64,000 nt of DNA from Liolophura sinensis (lineage: Eukaryota > Mollusca > Polyplacophora > Chitonida > Chitonidae). Position numbers and translations under genes: made by a program. The stretch spans positions 76,251,966-76,315,965 of the forward strand of contig NC_088300.1 in NCBI RefSeq assembly GCF_032854445.1. Reading direction: 5' to 3'. Shown piece by piece: positions 13,301-23,190 of this stretch. A model generated the notes under the pieces. That model saw only the letters and a program-made list of their open reading frames with translations. It was not told the DNA's origin and made no database searches. Each line of letters opens with the position of its first letter. The first letter of the stretch is position 1.

Positions 13301-16215
13301 ACAGGTTACTAACCCTTGATTCATGCTGCGGACTCGAGACGTTGCTCATGGAATGTGACTGGCACAGCTGCTGTAAACTGGCTGAGCACAATGAAAGCTT
13401 ACTGCGGATTTCATTGTCTTCAATATTGTTCATATCGTCAGCTTTACTTATTCCAAACACATTGTCAAATTCTGATGTATTTTTAGAGCTTTCAATGTGA
13501 GACAGCTCATCGCCTGACAAGCCCCTTATACACGCACCTTCCTTAGCACTGCAACAGAATGGAGTGCTAGTGCCAATAGATACACCACTCCTGGATTTCT
13601 TTTGACATCTACCTTGAGTTGCTGGTGTACTGTGAGCTCTTTTCAACTCATTTTGTACATCTATACTAATGTTCTTGTCAACTACCAAAGAATCTGAGAG
13701 GATAAGACTGTAATCTTCAAATTCACTAAAATTCATTGACTCCTTTGGTTTCTTGCATCTTGTGTCTGTTTCTTGCAGAAGTAATTTGCTCATATTATTC
13801 TGGCTATTTTCGGTCAATGAATTTATTGTCTTGAAAGATTTTACTGCCCTTACATTTCTCCTAGTTTTCTTCCTCTGCACATCAACACTATTTTCTATCA
13901 GCAGTCCATTTCTTATTTCCTTCAGAGCCTGGCGTTTACAGTTACGCTCTTTCCTCATGTTAGTGCTCTTCTTTTCTGAGCTGGAATTCTGTGCAAAATA
14001 CAAATTAGGAATAAATCTCAACGAAATTGGACATTTTGCTCCTCCGCTGGGCCTCTTCATATGTAATAAGTATTCAGCTCCTCATGGAGCAAACAAAGCT
14101 TAATTTACAGTTTACACAAGAGATTGATTTTTTAAAAATCTGACATCACAATATTTTACCAACATGGTACTACTAGACTTATGAACAGTGGCTTGCCATC
14201 AAAAGCTTTCATCTCTCGGAACTAGAAACTGTGTACGCTTATGATTTTGATGCATATTACAATGGAGGAAAAGTCACCTGTTGGGTTGCTTTACTGGACA
14301 ATTGCTTTGATCTGGTGGTCTTATTTTCCTTCCCATTCTTCTTCTTAGAAGTATGTGTTCCATCAAAAGAAGAGCTAGACAAAAATACATGTTGTATAGC
14401 ACCTGTACATACGTAAATAACATGTTGTATAGCACCTGTACATACATACATAACATGTTGTACAGTACCTGTACATATGTAAATAACGTGTTGCATAGTG
14501 CCAGTATATACGTAACTAACATGTTGTATAGTACCAGTACATACACACATAACATGTTGTACTGTATCTGTACATACGTACATAACATGTTGTATAGTAC
14601 CTATACACACATACATACATACATAACATGGTGTATAGTACCTGTACATATGTAAATAACACGTTGTACATGTACATGCACATTCATACATAACATGTTG
14701 TATAGTACCTGTACATACGTACATAACACGTTGTATAGTACCTGTACATATGTAAATAACATGTTGCATAGTACCTGTACATACATAAAAAACATGTTGT
14801 ATAGTGCCAGCACATACGTAAAGAACATGTTGTATAGTACCAGTACGTACATAAATTACATGTTGTACAGTACCAGTACATACGTACATAAACTGTTGTA
14901 TAGTGCCAGTACATACGTAACTAACATGTTGTATAGTACCAGTACATACGTACATAACATGTTGTATAGTACCTGTACATACGTCCATAACACGTTGTAT
15001 AGTACCTATACACACATACATACATACATAACATGGTGTATAGTACCTGTACATATGTAAATAACACGTTGTACATGTACATGCACATTCATACATAACA
15101 TGTTGTACAGTACCTGTACATATGTACATAACATATTGTATAATACCTGTACTTATGCACATAACATGTTGTGTAGTACCTGTACATACGTAAATAACAT
15201 GTTGTATAGTGCCAGTACATACGTACATAACATTGATACTGACATGTATCTGACTAAGTGGACAATCAAATGTTCAATTTTACCTGAGGTTTTCTTTCCA
15301 CAATAAACTCAATCAAGTCGCTATATTTTGAAACATGGCAAAAGATGACTTTTTTTTGGACTGGGTTAGCTCCTCTAGAATGTGTGGACAGAGGAAATGT
15401 TCAGTGAACTTCAGATGTCTGACATGGTATTGTGTTGTAATTACACGGCCGTACCGACCATTGGGAATTACAAATACTTTATAATACATTATTGATAGAA
15501 AGAAAGATAGCAATTGGTTTACTAGACTTATAATTCTATGCTGCATTGTGGGAGTCTTTGTGCTGCATCATTTGCATATTATCTAGTCAGGCCGACAGAT
15601 TAGACCAGTGACAAATTTCCCTTATAATTCTGTTGACACATTTTCCAAAACATAGGCCCAGCAGGTTTAGTTAGGAGTCAAATGCAACTCATTTGTGTAT
15701 TCAGCTGAACCAAACCAAATTCTGAATTTGTTTTTCAGCGGTATGTCCCTTTAACTACTAGCAGCCTAAGATCACAATATTGTGATGGGACCAAACAGCA
15801 CTTAGTCCAAGTCACAGGCAATTCTGGTTTCTTCTTTTAGCTTAAATGAGGAGTCAATGAATCGTGGTTGTTGCATGGTCCCTACATTAAACAAGATAAC
15901 TGTCAATAAAACAGAGAAAGACTTAAGTTTTGATGAATCTGAACATTAACAATAGTTTGGGCAGCAGCCACAGAGTTATTAAAAGACAATTATCTGCATC
16001 CTATGTACCCCACAGTCTGGGAAGGAAAGATAAACTGACCTGTCACTCAGGCTGAGTTTTGATAGGCTTCCTGAGCTGGAGAAGATATGATCAGAAGAGC
16101 CACTGACGCTGAAGACATTACAGTGGTTCCGTTTAGCAGACCAGTCCTCTTCTGCGGTGACGACACGCTGGCGATGACGGCCATATGTTTTTAAGACTCG
16201 TCCTTTTCTTCCCAT
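4326..16215 (-). CDS. HASPIN: Haspin serine/threonine kinase, 12 coding exons, 998 aa
   Basis: Haspin phosphorylates histone H3 Thr3 at mitotic centromeres and so recruits the chromosomal passenger complex. Coding exons in transcript order are 16215-16040, 14374-14278, 13988-12321, 11731-11616, 11175-11091, 10204-10119, 9703-9641, 9251-9160, 8796-8723, 7457-7226, 7030-6928 and 4530-4326. All junctions are GT/AG, phases agree, and the total is 2997 nt including the stop. The N-terminus carries LKTYGRHRQR, like the basic start of vertebrate haspin. Residues about 70-640 are low-complexity, Ser- and acid-rich, and probably disordered. The kinase domain has glycine loop GEGVYGEVF (695-703), catalytic Lys714 (VAFK), HRDLHWGN with Asp850, and IIDFTLSRL (886-894). 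The last has the haspin-specific DFT/DYT in place of DFG. The C-terminal lobe has YQFDIYRLMK and PYTNILWLHYL, both family hallmarks. The start is the first ATG after an in-frame TAA. Human haspin is about 800 aa; the extra length lies in the N-terminal region. Confidence 0.95.
4793..4965 (-). mobile_element. SINE fragment (tRNA-headed mollusc family), 5' truncated
   Basis: It contains the conserved body of the main SINE: the tail side reading ATTTGATTCATGTTTTACACC, the GGAAACCAGGCAGAGCC block, and the CGTATGGCCGGAGAGGAAGC block. It lacks the tRNA-like head with boxes A and B. It lies in the last HASPIN intron, left of the piggyBac element. Confidence 0.8.
5293..6776 (-). mobile_element. Non-autonomous piggyBac-type transposon with TTAA target site
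   Basis: Perfect 16-bp terminal inverted repeats (CCCATATCCGCCCAAG at 5297-5312, its reverse complement at 6757-6772) are flanked on both sides by TTAA (5293-5296 and 6773-6776). TTAA duplication and a CCC-starting terminus are diagnostic of the piggyBac superfamily. The body is about 1.48 kb. A perfect subterminal palindrome (GTACGGCGTACGCCGTAC) adjoins the right terminus. The only sizeable minus-strand frame is a 125-codon acidic segment (separate entry); the catalytic DDD domain is absent. The element lies inside the last HASPIN intron (4531-6927). Both ends and both TTAA copies are undamaged, so the insertion is relatively young. Confidence 0.85.
6082..6459 (-). pseudogene. piggyBac transposase N-terminal remnant, 125 codons
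   Basis: The open frame starts MCVKMAEDTDSSDDNIPLG and is rich in Asp, Ser and Glu (SDDSESEIEFDSDVSD). Acidic low-complexity N-termini of this kind precede the catalytic region in piggyBac transposases and their domesticated PGBD relatives. The frame runs inward from the right terminus of the TTAA-flanked element, the orientation expected of its own transposase, then stops at 6082. No dimerisation, DDD catalytic or cysteine-rich C-terminal domain follows. Assignment rests on context plus composition rather than a unique motif. Confidence 0.5.
10245..10735. repeat. Minisatellite, 40-bp unit, about 12 copies
   Basis: The unit ACTATGCCTTGTCATTGCGT plus GTAGACGCACATTTGATCAG repeats head to tail with few substitutions. 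Each unit carries a TGATCA palindrome. It lies in the HASPIN intron between exons 5 and 6, about 40 bp from the exon 6 acceptor, so it abuts the polypyrimidine/branch region. Confidence 0.95.
10950..11043 (+). mobile_element. SINE 3' fragment
   Basis: The sense-strand 3' end of the main SINE: TCCCACCATAATGCTGG, then ATTCTTGAGCACAGCGTAAA and CACCAATCAAATAAATAAA. The head is missing. It lies in the same HASPIN intron as the 40-bp minisatellite. Confidence 0.85.
11782..12051 (-). mobile_element. Full-length tRNA-headed SINE
   Basis: Read on the minus strand it opens GGGGCCTCCGTGGCTCAGTC with box A-like GGCTCAGTCGGTTAGCGCGC. Next comes the box B-like GTGAGTTCAAGTCCAGC, a conserved central body with CCGTAAGTGGGAAGG and CCCGGTTTCCACCC, then GAATATTCTTGAGTACGGCG and a tail of repeated AAATA. 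About 270 bp; it is the best reference copy in the window. It sits in the HASPIN intron between exons 3 and 4. Molluscan provenance is from memory of such elements. Confidence 0.92.
14385..15240. repeat. Minisatellite, 33-bp unit, about 25 copies, with higher-order duplication
   Basis: The unit is close to AACATGTTGTATAGTACCTG followed by TACATACGTACAT. Because 33 is divisible by three, both strands stay open for long stretches (for example 323 codons of MYVCTGTIQHV-like repeats on the minus strand); this is not a gene. A roughly 120-bp variant block including a shorter unit occurs at about 14580-14695 and again at about 14990-15105, showing segmental duplication inside the array. It lies in HASPIN intron 1, right next to the exon 2 acceptor at 14375. 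Confidence 0.95.
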
Positions 16216-18651
16216 TGTACAATTTGTCACACTACCTTATGTTTTTGACATACACTAGCTCTGTTCTCATCTCTCAAATGCCTAATGTGATTCACACAGC
16301 TCTGCTCAATCCTTTCAGAATCAGCTCAACTTGATCTGTTTATGAAAGAAAAAAATTCATAACATCATTAATATTTCAACAATACTGTCACAGTATTTAT
16401 CATCCACTCAACTAATTAAAGAACAAAAATTGTCTCTTTTTCTTTATACACCTGGTCAATTTGTAACTTCATAACATCATTAATATTTCAACAATATTGT
16501 CACAGTATTTATCACCTACTCAACTAATTAAAGAACAAATATTGTCTCTTATTCTTTATACACCTGGTCAATTGGTCACTTATGCACAAGACTTTTAAAA
16601 AAGAAAATCAAAAATCTAGACTACAAGAAAGCATTTGAGATTTATGCATCACAAGAAACTGAATTTCTGGATACCAATACCAGATCATGATTCTGTGATC
16701 TATCAGGGGAAGCTCTGACTTTACCATCTACAGAGACAGACTGTATTATTGTGAGTAGATTTCTCTGCAAGTAAAGCTACCTTGACACTGTGCAATAATG
16801 AATCACATTTGCAACATATTTTTCTCTGCGGCAGCTTTGCCAAGCATTGCAAATGCTTTCTTCCAATGCTATGAAACTATTAGGGTCTATTAAATCCTGC
16901 AATCCTGCAATTTATATTCAGACCCAGGACAGCTGCTTCCTTGGCATATCAATTTCACGAACCTGTATGTGCTTCCTCCATGAAATGTAGGAAGCCCTAT
17001 CATTGTACACTATACTTGCCAGTTCTGAATTGATATCTGAAGATAAAACATTCTTCTGTATGTGTGTATAAAGTACCCTATGAGTTTTTGTTGGAATGTG
17101 ATGGTATATATGCCTCAAAAAAGGTAATGATCAAGGCACAACTGTCGTCCATGCAAATCAAGTGTTCTGTTGACATGCCTTTTCGCAATGGGGAACTCGT
17201 AAAACTCCTGCCCATCTGTAGCAAGACAGTCATTCATTTGTTGAACTCATTTGTTCTTTCCTTCATTAGATCACAATTATCGGTGTATGTATGCTCATAA
17301 AACATGTTTGAAGTATGTATAAAGCACAGTAATGTCACACAAGAAAACAAAGTGTTCTGTGATTTGGACCTTCTGTGCAGCTCATCCTCTAGACTCCCAC
17401 TGTTTACCCTTAACTACCTGCAAATCCTATCCTGAGAAACCCACAAAACTAATATTACAGTGAGCTCAATGATCTCCCTCCTTATTTAACATTTTGACAT
17501 TTACCTTGTTGCAGGACATTTGGCCAGCCTCCAATCCTTCTGTGTCCATGCTACTCCCAGCACAATGGCCTGGGAAGCGGGTACATCAAAAGTCAGACTT
17601 AGCCGGGAAGTGGGCATATATTTCCATAAACTTTAGGGCAGGCACAGCACCAACTGTTGTTTTATCTCTGCTCAGCCTTTAATGGTTATTTAGTGGGCCA
17701 GGGAAGTGGCTAAAAAAGCACTGCTACAGCTTAATTCTGCAAACCGAATGATCTCCCTCCTTGTCTCACAAGTAGCAGTAAAGCTGAGGTTCCTGCTGTT
17801 GAATGATGTCAGTTTTTCTCAATCAGAGAAGCGGTCAACAATTAACATAGGATGACAACCTCAGCTTTACAACGCCCTTTGTTACATTTTCACATACACC
17901 TTTTCTGTTGACATGTAGTAAGACTACTGCCAATATGCAGCCATGCCCTGGTGAAGATGCCGGCCAAGTAATGTTACTTTGTTGTGCCAAAATGTGACTA
18001 TTTAAGAATATATCTGGCTGACAGGACTATTAGAGTCGATACTAGGAAGCAGTCTGGTTGATTACAGTGACAGAGGTAGGCTATATTAGCCCAAAAGTTT
18101 TGCATTTATCAGCTGTTAAATGTCTACCGAATGAATGAATGTCACAAACATAAAATATGGAGGTAAGCTTTTAACATCGTTGAAGTACCACAACACATAA
18201 ACAGGGCTTAGCAATAGTTTTCAAATGAGTGGTTTAAAATGTGAGATTTCCATTCCATCATCTTTACTGGGCTGGAAGTACACCTTCAATCTAGCTTGTG
18301 TAATAAGTTTTCAGATTTTCCGGGAGGAGAGGAAATCTAGTCATGAAATATGTAGGCCTAAATGTTGTTGGCACCTTAATTTTCCACTAAATTAAAAAAC
18401 ATAACCTTAAACCATTTTAACAATGCTGGTGGTGGTGGCAGTGACACAGCTATCTCGTTGCATTATGGTATACGCTAAAGATCATTGTAGTGTTAGCCCA
18501 GGTACCATGCATGTATACTTATTACGTCAACTGTTTTGAGGTCGTCCAGCTGAGCGTGTCTTCATTGCTGTTGTTGTTGGAAGCTGATTGTCCAGCTGAT
18601 TAGCTGATCTAATGCCACAGAAGATACTTCACCGAAGAGTATCATACTTAC
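16216..18651. other. HASPIN upstream region / presumed 5' leader intron
   Basis: No coding exon was recognised in this 2.4 kb. It contains a probable HASPIN leader-exon acceptor near 16335 and a 112-bp tandem duplication (listed separately). The rest is AT-rich sequence without clear repeats. Short open frames here have no splice context or recognisable motif. Confidence 0.5.
16359..16582. repeat. Tandem duplication, two copies of about 112 bp
   Basis: The block beginning CATAACATCATTAATATTTC at about 16359 recurs about 112 bp later with only a handful of substitutions (for example ACTGTCACAG against ATTGTCACAG). The two copies abut, so this is a recent two-unit duplication. It lies just 5' of the first HASPIN coding exon, in sequence presumed to be a leader intron. 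Confidence 0.9.
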
Positions 18652-18900
18652 ACTGACTTATAGTCACATCATTAACCTTCCACGGTCCATTATCGTCCGC
18701 TTTATGTCATAATATGCCCTCGAATTTACAGACAACGGCAGATTCAGCATCAGAAATCCATTTTACTGTGGCGGTACAGGTTTAAAGGAAAACTAACTAT
18801 ATCTTTGATTGGTCGCCTTTCGCTGAAAAGGCAATTTTCATTGGTTGCAAACTTTCGCGCCTCCACAGGAGAAGATTTCTCCCCGCTACTGCTGTTGGTA
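18652..18900. promoter_or_regulatory. Candidate bidirectional E2F/CCAAT promoter (HASPIN and microprotein)
   Basis: A CpG-richer stretch contains two inverted CCAAT boxes (GATTGG at 18807-18812 and ATTGG at 18840-18844). A consensus E2F site, TTTCGCGCC, lies at 18853-18861. On the minus strand a strong splice donor, CAGT|GTAAGTATG, lies at 18652/18651, and a strong acceptor (CTTTCATAAACAG) lies at about 16335 just upstream of the HASPIN start. Together they suggest a non-coding HASPIN first exon beginning here. To the right the microprotein gene follows. NF-Y plus E2F sites are typical of S/G2/M-phase genes, which fits haspin. Transcription start sites are inferred. Confidence 0.4.
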
Positions 18901-19312
18901 CTTTCGTTCTGAAGTTGGGTTCCCGGTCAAGCATCTTGGAGGATAAGATTCATCGTGCCTGGCGTTTTGTGTTGGTATTTTAAAGTTTCACTGTTCATTA
19001 CTCCCGAGTTCATCTGTGGCACGAAAATCTGGACGGTGTTGGATGTGTAAAGACACTGACGGCGTCACCCTCAAACCAAATTTGTTCGTGCACTCAATGT
19101 CAACATATATGATCATGAAAGTCTCAACTCATATATTAGTTTCTGTTTAAAAAAGAGAGAGAAAAAAAAATTAAAAGAAAACTTTTAAGTTATAAAGAAG
19201 AAAACATATAATATACCGTGCCGATACTTAACTTTTGTTCCGCCCTATGTGTTTCATTCTGTATGACACCATGCTCTCGTTTCATTGCAGGTACTGCACA
19301 CTGCATGGAAAC

Positions 19313-19845
19313 ATGTTCTCAGAACGTGCTCGAAAACCCCTTGTATATGTCCTTGGTATAATTGTACTTTATAAAGCAGGTAATATTTTCAGATAAACTG
19401 AAGGGAAAAAAAAGCATCTAATTTTATCAGCAGGCAAAGACTAGCTGCATTATGTAACACTTTTATCATCTCATACATGTATCTGTTGTAAGCCCTAGCT
19501 GATCTAATGTGAATCTGAGAGGCTGTGAAAACAGACCTGACACTGCACATCTATTCAGGAAAGAGGTAGGGCAATTAAGCTTGTGAGATATATGATATTG
19601 AGGTCAGCAGGTTTTAGTAATGGATACTTTATTTCCAAAAACTTGCACTGAAAACTGAAATTTGAATGTTAGATATATATAAGATATTTTGCATATTGTG
19701 TGGACTTGAAAGGATTGTTAAATAAGACCATTTTTAAGTTCCAGTACATGTGTATATTTTTCTTACAGGTACATTTGTGGCAGCCAAATATTATCACAAA
19801 CAGAATATGTCTGACCGGTTGGCTACCCAAGCTAGTAAAGACTGA
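19313..19845 (+). CDS. Candidate single-pass membrane microprotein, 47 aa, 2 coding exons
   Basis: This gene model is a proposal. Exon 1 codes from ATG at 19313 to 19379 and exon 2 from 19769 to the TGA at 19845. The donor is GCAG|GTAATA and the acceptor TTTTCTTACAG|GT, and phases agree (67 + 77 nt). A strong acceptor (CTCTCGTTTCATTGCAG) ends at 19290, 22 nt before the ATG, implying a non-coding first exon. The product begins MFSERARKP, has one hydrophobic helix (LVYVLGIIVLYKAGTFVAA), then a basic KYYHKQ and a polar tail ending SKD. Small size, positive residues flanking one helix, and an upstream E2F/CCAAT-type promoter recall nuclear-encoded mitochondrial inner-membrane or SMIM-type microproteins. 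I cannot match it to a named family. It is divergent from HASPIN. Confidence 0.45.
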
Positions 19846-21980
19846 GAAGCCAGAGGAAAATTTATTATTGATTTACAAAAGCCTTCACAACGAGGAGTGT
19901 GATCTGCCTGACATGTCATGTTATGACTGGAAGACTGCCATGGACTCCTGGAGATGTGCATATCAGGCCAAGATAATATACATTACCATTTGTCTGGCTA
20001 ACCCCGCCATTTTAAAACCTGGCACTCATTCATGTGAGAGCCCATTTTGTGAAAGGGATGAGGGAGTACATTTTATGAAAGTGTGGACAATATTTAGCGG
20101 AACACTTTTATTGCTACAGAATGAATCTGTTGAAGTCTGATTTTTTTGTTTTAGCTGTGTGTTGATAGTGTATATAAATGAATTCTGGTATGACCACGTG
20201 CCTGGTTTTCCTTCCGTACAGGTCCAGTTCAAAAATGTTTTTTAATAGTGCATATCTTTAGCAAATAAGTGTGATCCTTGGTTATCATGACAAATAATGT
20301 TTCAAAATTTTCTCTGTTAATTTGAAAGCCCTTTAAAGGGAAAGAAAACAATAACATGACATATATGTCAGATGAAAGTCCATTTCTGTATTTTTTCACT
20401 TTGGGTAACAGTGAAAGCAATTTAATAACCTTACTCTTTTGACAGTGACAATCATTTGTGTTTGATGGTTTGGGCTTCAAAGAAAATTTACTTATTTTTC
20501 ATTGTAGGCAGAGGGATGCCCTGAAAATATGCTGACTAAGTTGAAATAAATACAGTACAGGAAAACAATAATTTTTTGGAATTATTCCAGCCAAGTAAAA
20601 TGCATGTGAAAAGTGAATTTTATGATGACCTTGTTTGACCTTATTGTGGCCAGTAAATAAACTGTATGCCAGTGTAGAGCTATGGATGCATTTGTGGAAA
20701 GGACCTTCCACAAATGTGAAAGAATTTGAAACTATGGATATTCACTGTGTCCTGTTAGATTACTGTAGGATCTGATATTCTGTATGAATTTTACTCCCAT
20801 GAAAAACTTCAATGAAAAAAAGCAAACTATTTTCCAGCAGAGTATTATTGATATTTGATCTGATGAATAATGGTCCTTCATTTTAGCATTAACAATTTTC
20901 TTTGGATTCTTGGAATGGAATCTGATTGAGTTGTGATTTATTGTTGAGTCATTGAGGCTAAGCTAGCCAGTGGTTTGAAACCAAAACCTAGTTGTTCAGC
21001 CATATTGTCAGGTAGAACTTAACTCATGTATGTGTCTGTAAATTTCGAACTTTCAATTTCTCAATTTGAAAAAAGAAAATTAAAATTCAGTCACACAATC
21101 AGGAGAATTGTGGTGGGACCAGTTGTGAAATAAAAATATGATAACCGCAAAACCACATTCAGTATACCAAACCACCAATGAATTAAGAAAATATAAAAGT
21201 AAGGAAATAGAATGGATTTGTGCAAACAGAAGTAGTCCACAGTTTTCAATTGATGACGGAAAGACATATGGTTTTGTTTTATGGACAGATTAATAATCTG
21301 TATATAAATCATGTACCATGCTAGTTGATAAGTTGTTTGTTAATCAGTATACATGTATGTATTTGCGATTGGATTACAACTGTTCATATATCCATCTTGC
21401 TCAAAACGATGAATATAGGCCTATGGCCTCAATAACCCCGGGCTAAGCCGAATGTTATTATTAAGCATGCGAAGTGCCAGAGATTTTGTATAGATCACAA
21501 AAGCTCCTCATGTGGCATATCCTTCCTCCAAAGGAACAGTAACCTTCCACGCTGACGCATCAGATACAGCAATTTCGTCAGTTCAACACCGCACTGAAAA
21601 GTATACGTTGACCCCGACTACCAAAAATGCTATGTTAAAATGACCTTATGACACATTCCGCCCAAAGTTATTTACTTGTGTACTGACGGATTAGTTTTCC
21701 TCAAATCAAGTGGCCCAGTTTCAAATGACAAATGAGCTTACTCACAGTTTGAGTTATTCATGTTGAGCGAAATGAAGAATGACAATGACTGCATGGTGAT
21801 CAATCAGCCTCACCAGCCTTGAATGTGGGTCATTCCACCACCAGTAGCTTTTTGAGGGACTGGTGCCGCTGTCAACCGCCCATGGCCGACGACCATGTGT
21901 GACCACGCCCGCTCAGGATTGCTACATGCGGCTCCAGCGCTTCCGAGATCGGCTCCGAGCAGCGACATGAGCTGCTGATG
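19846..21980. other. Non-coding AT-rich stretch after the microprotein
   Basis: It presumably includes the microprotein 3' UTR. Several short frames on both strands lack splice context or motifs. I see no transposon termini or tandem array. Confidence 0.4.
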
Positions 21981-21984
21981 AAAC

Positions 21985-22960
21985 TGTTGCGCAGTACAGC
22001 AAGTGGATTTCAGCTCAGGCAGTCCAAAACGCCTGAGGTTGGCCTCCGAGCCCGACGACGACACCGGGGCCTCGACTTCATGGCAGCCCGCGAGTCTCGA
22101 TGCCAGCCGTATAGCTCTATTGACTCCGCACGTGTATGGCGCCGCGTTAGGGAGCGTTATGCTGATGCCAATGTCCTGCGAAGGATGGCACAAGCAGTGG
22201 TGCTAATGTCATGGTGTGGGTAGGCATATCCTTTCCATTTAATCGATGACAACTTGAATGGGTAATGGTACAGAGATGAAATCTTGAGGCAGATTGTTGT
22301 GCGATTTTGTGCTCCTCCAGCACCTGCATGATGCCTTTATGAACAGTTGCAATCAAAGCGCGACTGAGATACCTTGTTTAATTGTTACTTGACCGGGAAC
22401 TCATTCATGGACAACTTTGATATGGAATTCATGCCTGGAATATCCACTCTCTGCCCGGCATCATTGAAAACTGATGACCGCTTCTCTCTTGTGTGTTATC
22501 GGCTTTATTTCCTATTTGTATAATTTCTTACATACCTTAGTCTTTGGGAGCTAGTATTAAACGTTATTTTGGAAATGGATCTTGCGATTATCGACTTGGA
22601 ACGACCATTGCGGAATACGAATGGTATGTGAATGTCGGACATGACGCTTATATTCCTGCAAGACAATGGTCGCCTTCACATCGCCAGGATCTGCGGGGAG
22701 TTCCTGGATGCCGATCTAGGATACCCTTGTCCTCAAGTGGCCACCATTTCGCCTATCGAACACCTCTGGTACATTCTGAAGCACTGAGTGCGATAAAGTC
22801 TCCCAGCTCCAGAGCACGTCCGGCAGTTCCAGAGCACGACCGTGGCACTCCAGAAGGAATGGGACAACACTCTACAGGCCACCGTTAACAATTTGGTGAT
22901 ATCTATGTGTAGGAGATGTACCGCTTTTCGTAGTACTAACAGTGGACACCCTCGGTACTA
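21985..22960 (+). pseudogene. Decayed Tc1-like transposase fragment
   Basis: Pieces in different frames match Tc1 transposases in the right order. They are GLRARRRHRGLD (end of the DNA-binding region, about 22040), then ARVWRRVRERYADANV (about 22120), then the sequence around WYRDEIL (about 22265). The C-terminal part follows with GRLHIARICGEFLD (about 22670), SPIEHLWYILKH (about 22750) and EWDNTLQATVNNL (about 22855). Frameshifts, stops, a deletion before the VWRR block and an unrelated stretch of about 280 bp at 22375-22655 break it. The first catalytic Asp region is missing. GC content is clearly higher than in the flanks. No terminal inverted repeats were found. Confidence 0.72.
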
Positions 22961-22984
22961 ACTGGCCCGGCTTAACGACTGGTT

Positions 22985-23190
22985 GAGCGTGATCAGTATA
23001 ATGTCTTGGGCGGGCGTCTTACTTGCCTGCGGTAAGTCGTCTCAGTGAAGCAGCATTAGATAAAAGAGCGGTGGGAATCCGTCCCGTAACGAGGAGGCAC
23101 ATTACGTGCACTCGAAGAGCTCATGTGACTGGAAAATTGTTAAGTATGACGTTAACCCTTAAGCATTCACTCACTCATTCACTCTTTACT
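22985..23190 (+). mobile_element. SINE-like repeat, third family
   Basis: A GC-rich body (GTGGGAATCCGTCCCGTAAC) is followed by AAAATTGTTAAGTATGACGT and a TTAAGCATTCACTCACTCAT tail of simple repeats, the typical end of another invertebrate SINE type. A similar tail occurs near 3689-3716. It directly follows the Tc1 remnant. Confidence 0.5.

Noticed and set aside
14257-15228. 323-codon minus-strand open frame of MYVCTGTIQHV repeats
   Set aside because: It is the 33-bp minisatellite read in frame; the plus strand is equally open, and there is no start or splice context of its own. Its left end overlaps a real HASPIN exon in the same frame.
19700-20140. 146-codon plus-strand open frame
   Set aside because: Low protein likeness with no motif; it overlaps the better-supported microprotein exon 2 in another frame and ignores the strong acceptor at 19768.
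20330-20480. Similarity to 49955-50020 (AAAGG-AAAGAAAAC ... ACATGACA)
   Set aside because: Resemblance is limited to a short purine-rich stretch; not enough to call a repeat family.
21810-22223. Overlapping GC-rich frames on both strands
   Set aside because: By-products of the GC-rich Tc1 remnant; only short Tc1-like pieces in shifting frames are meaningful.
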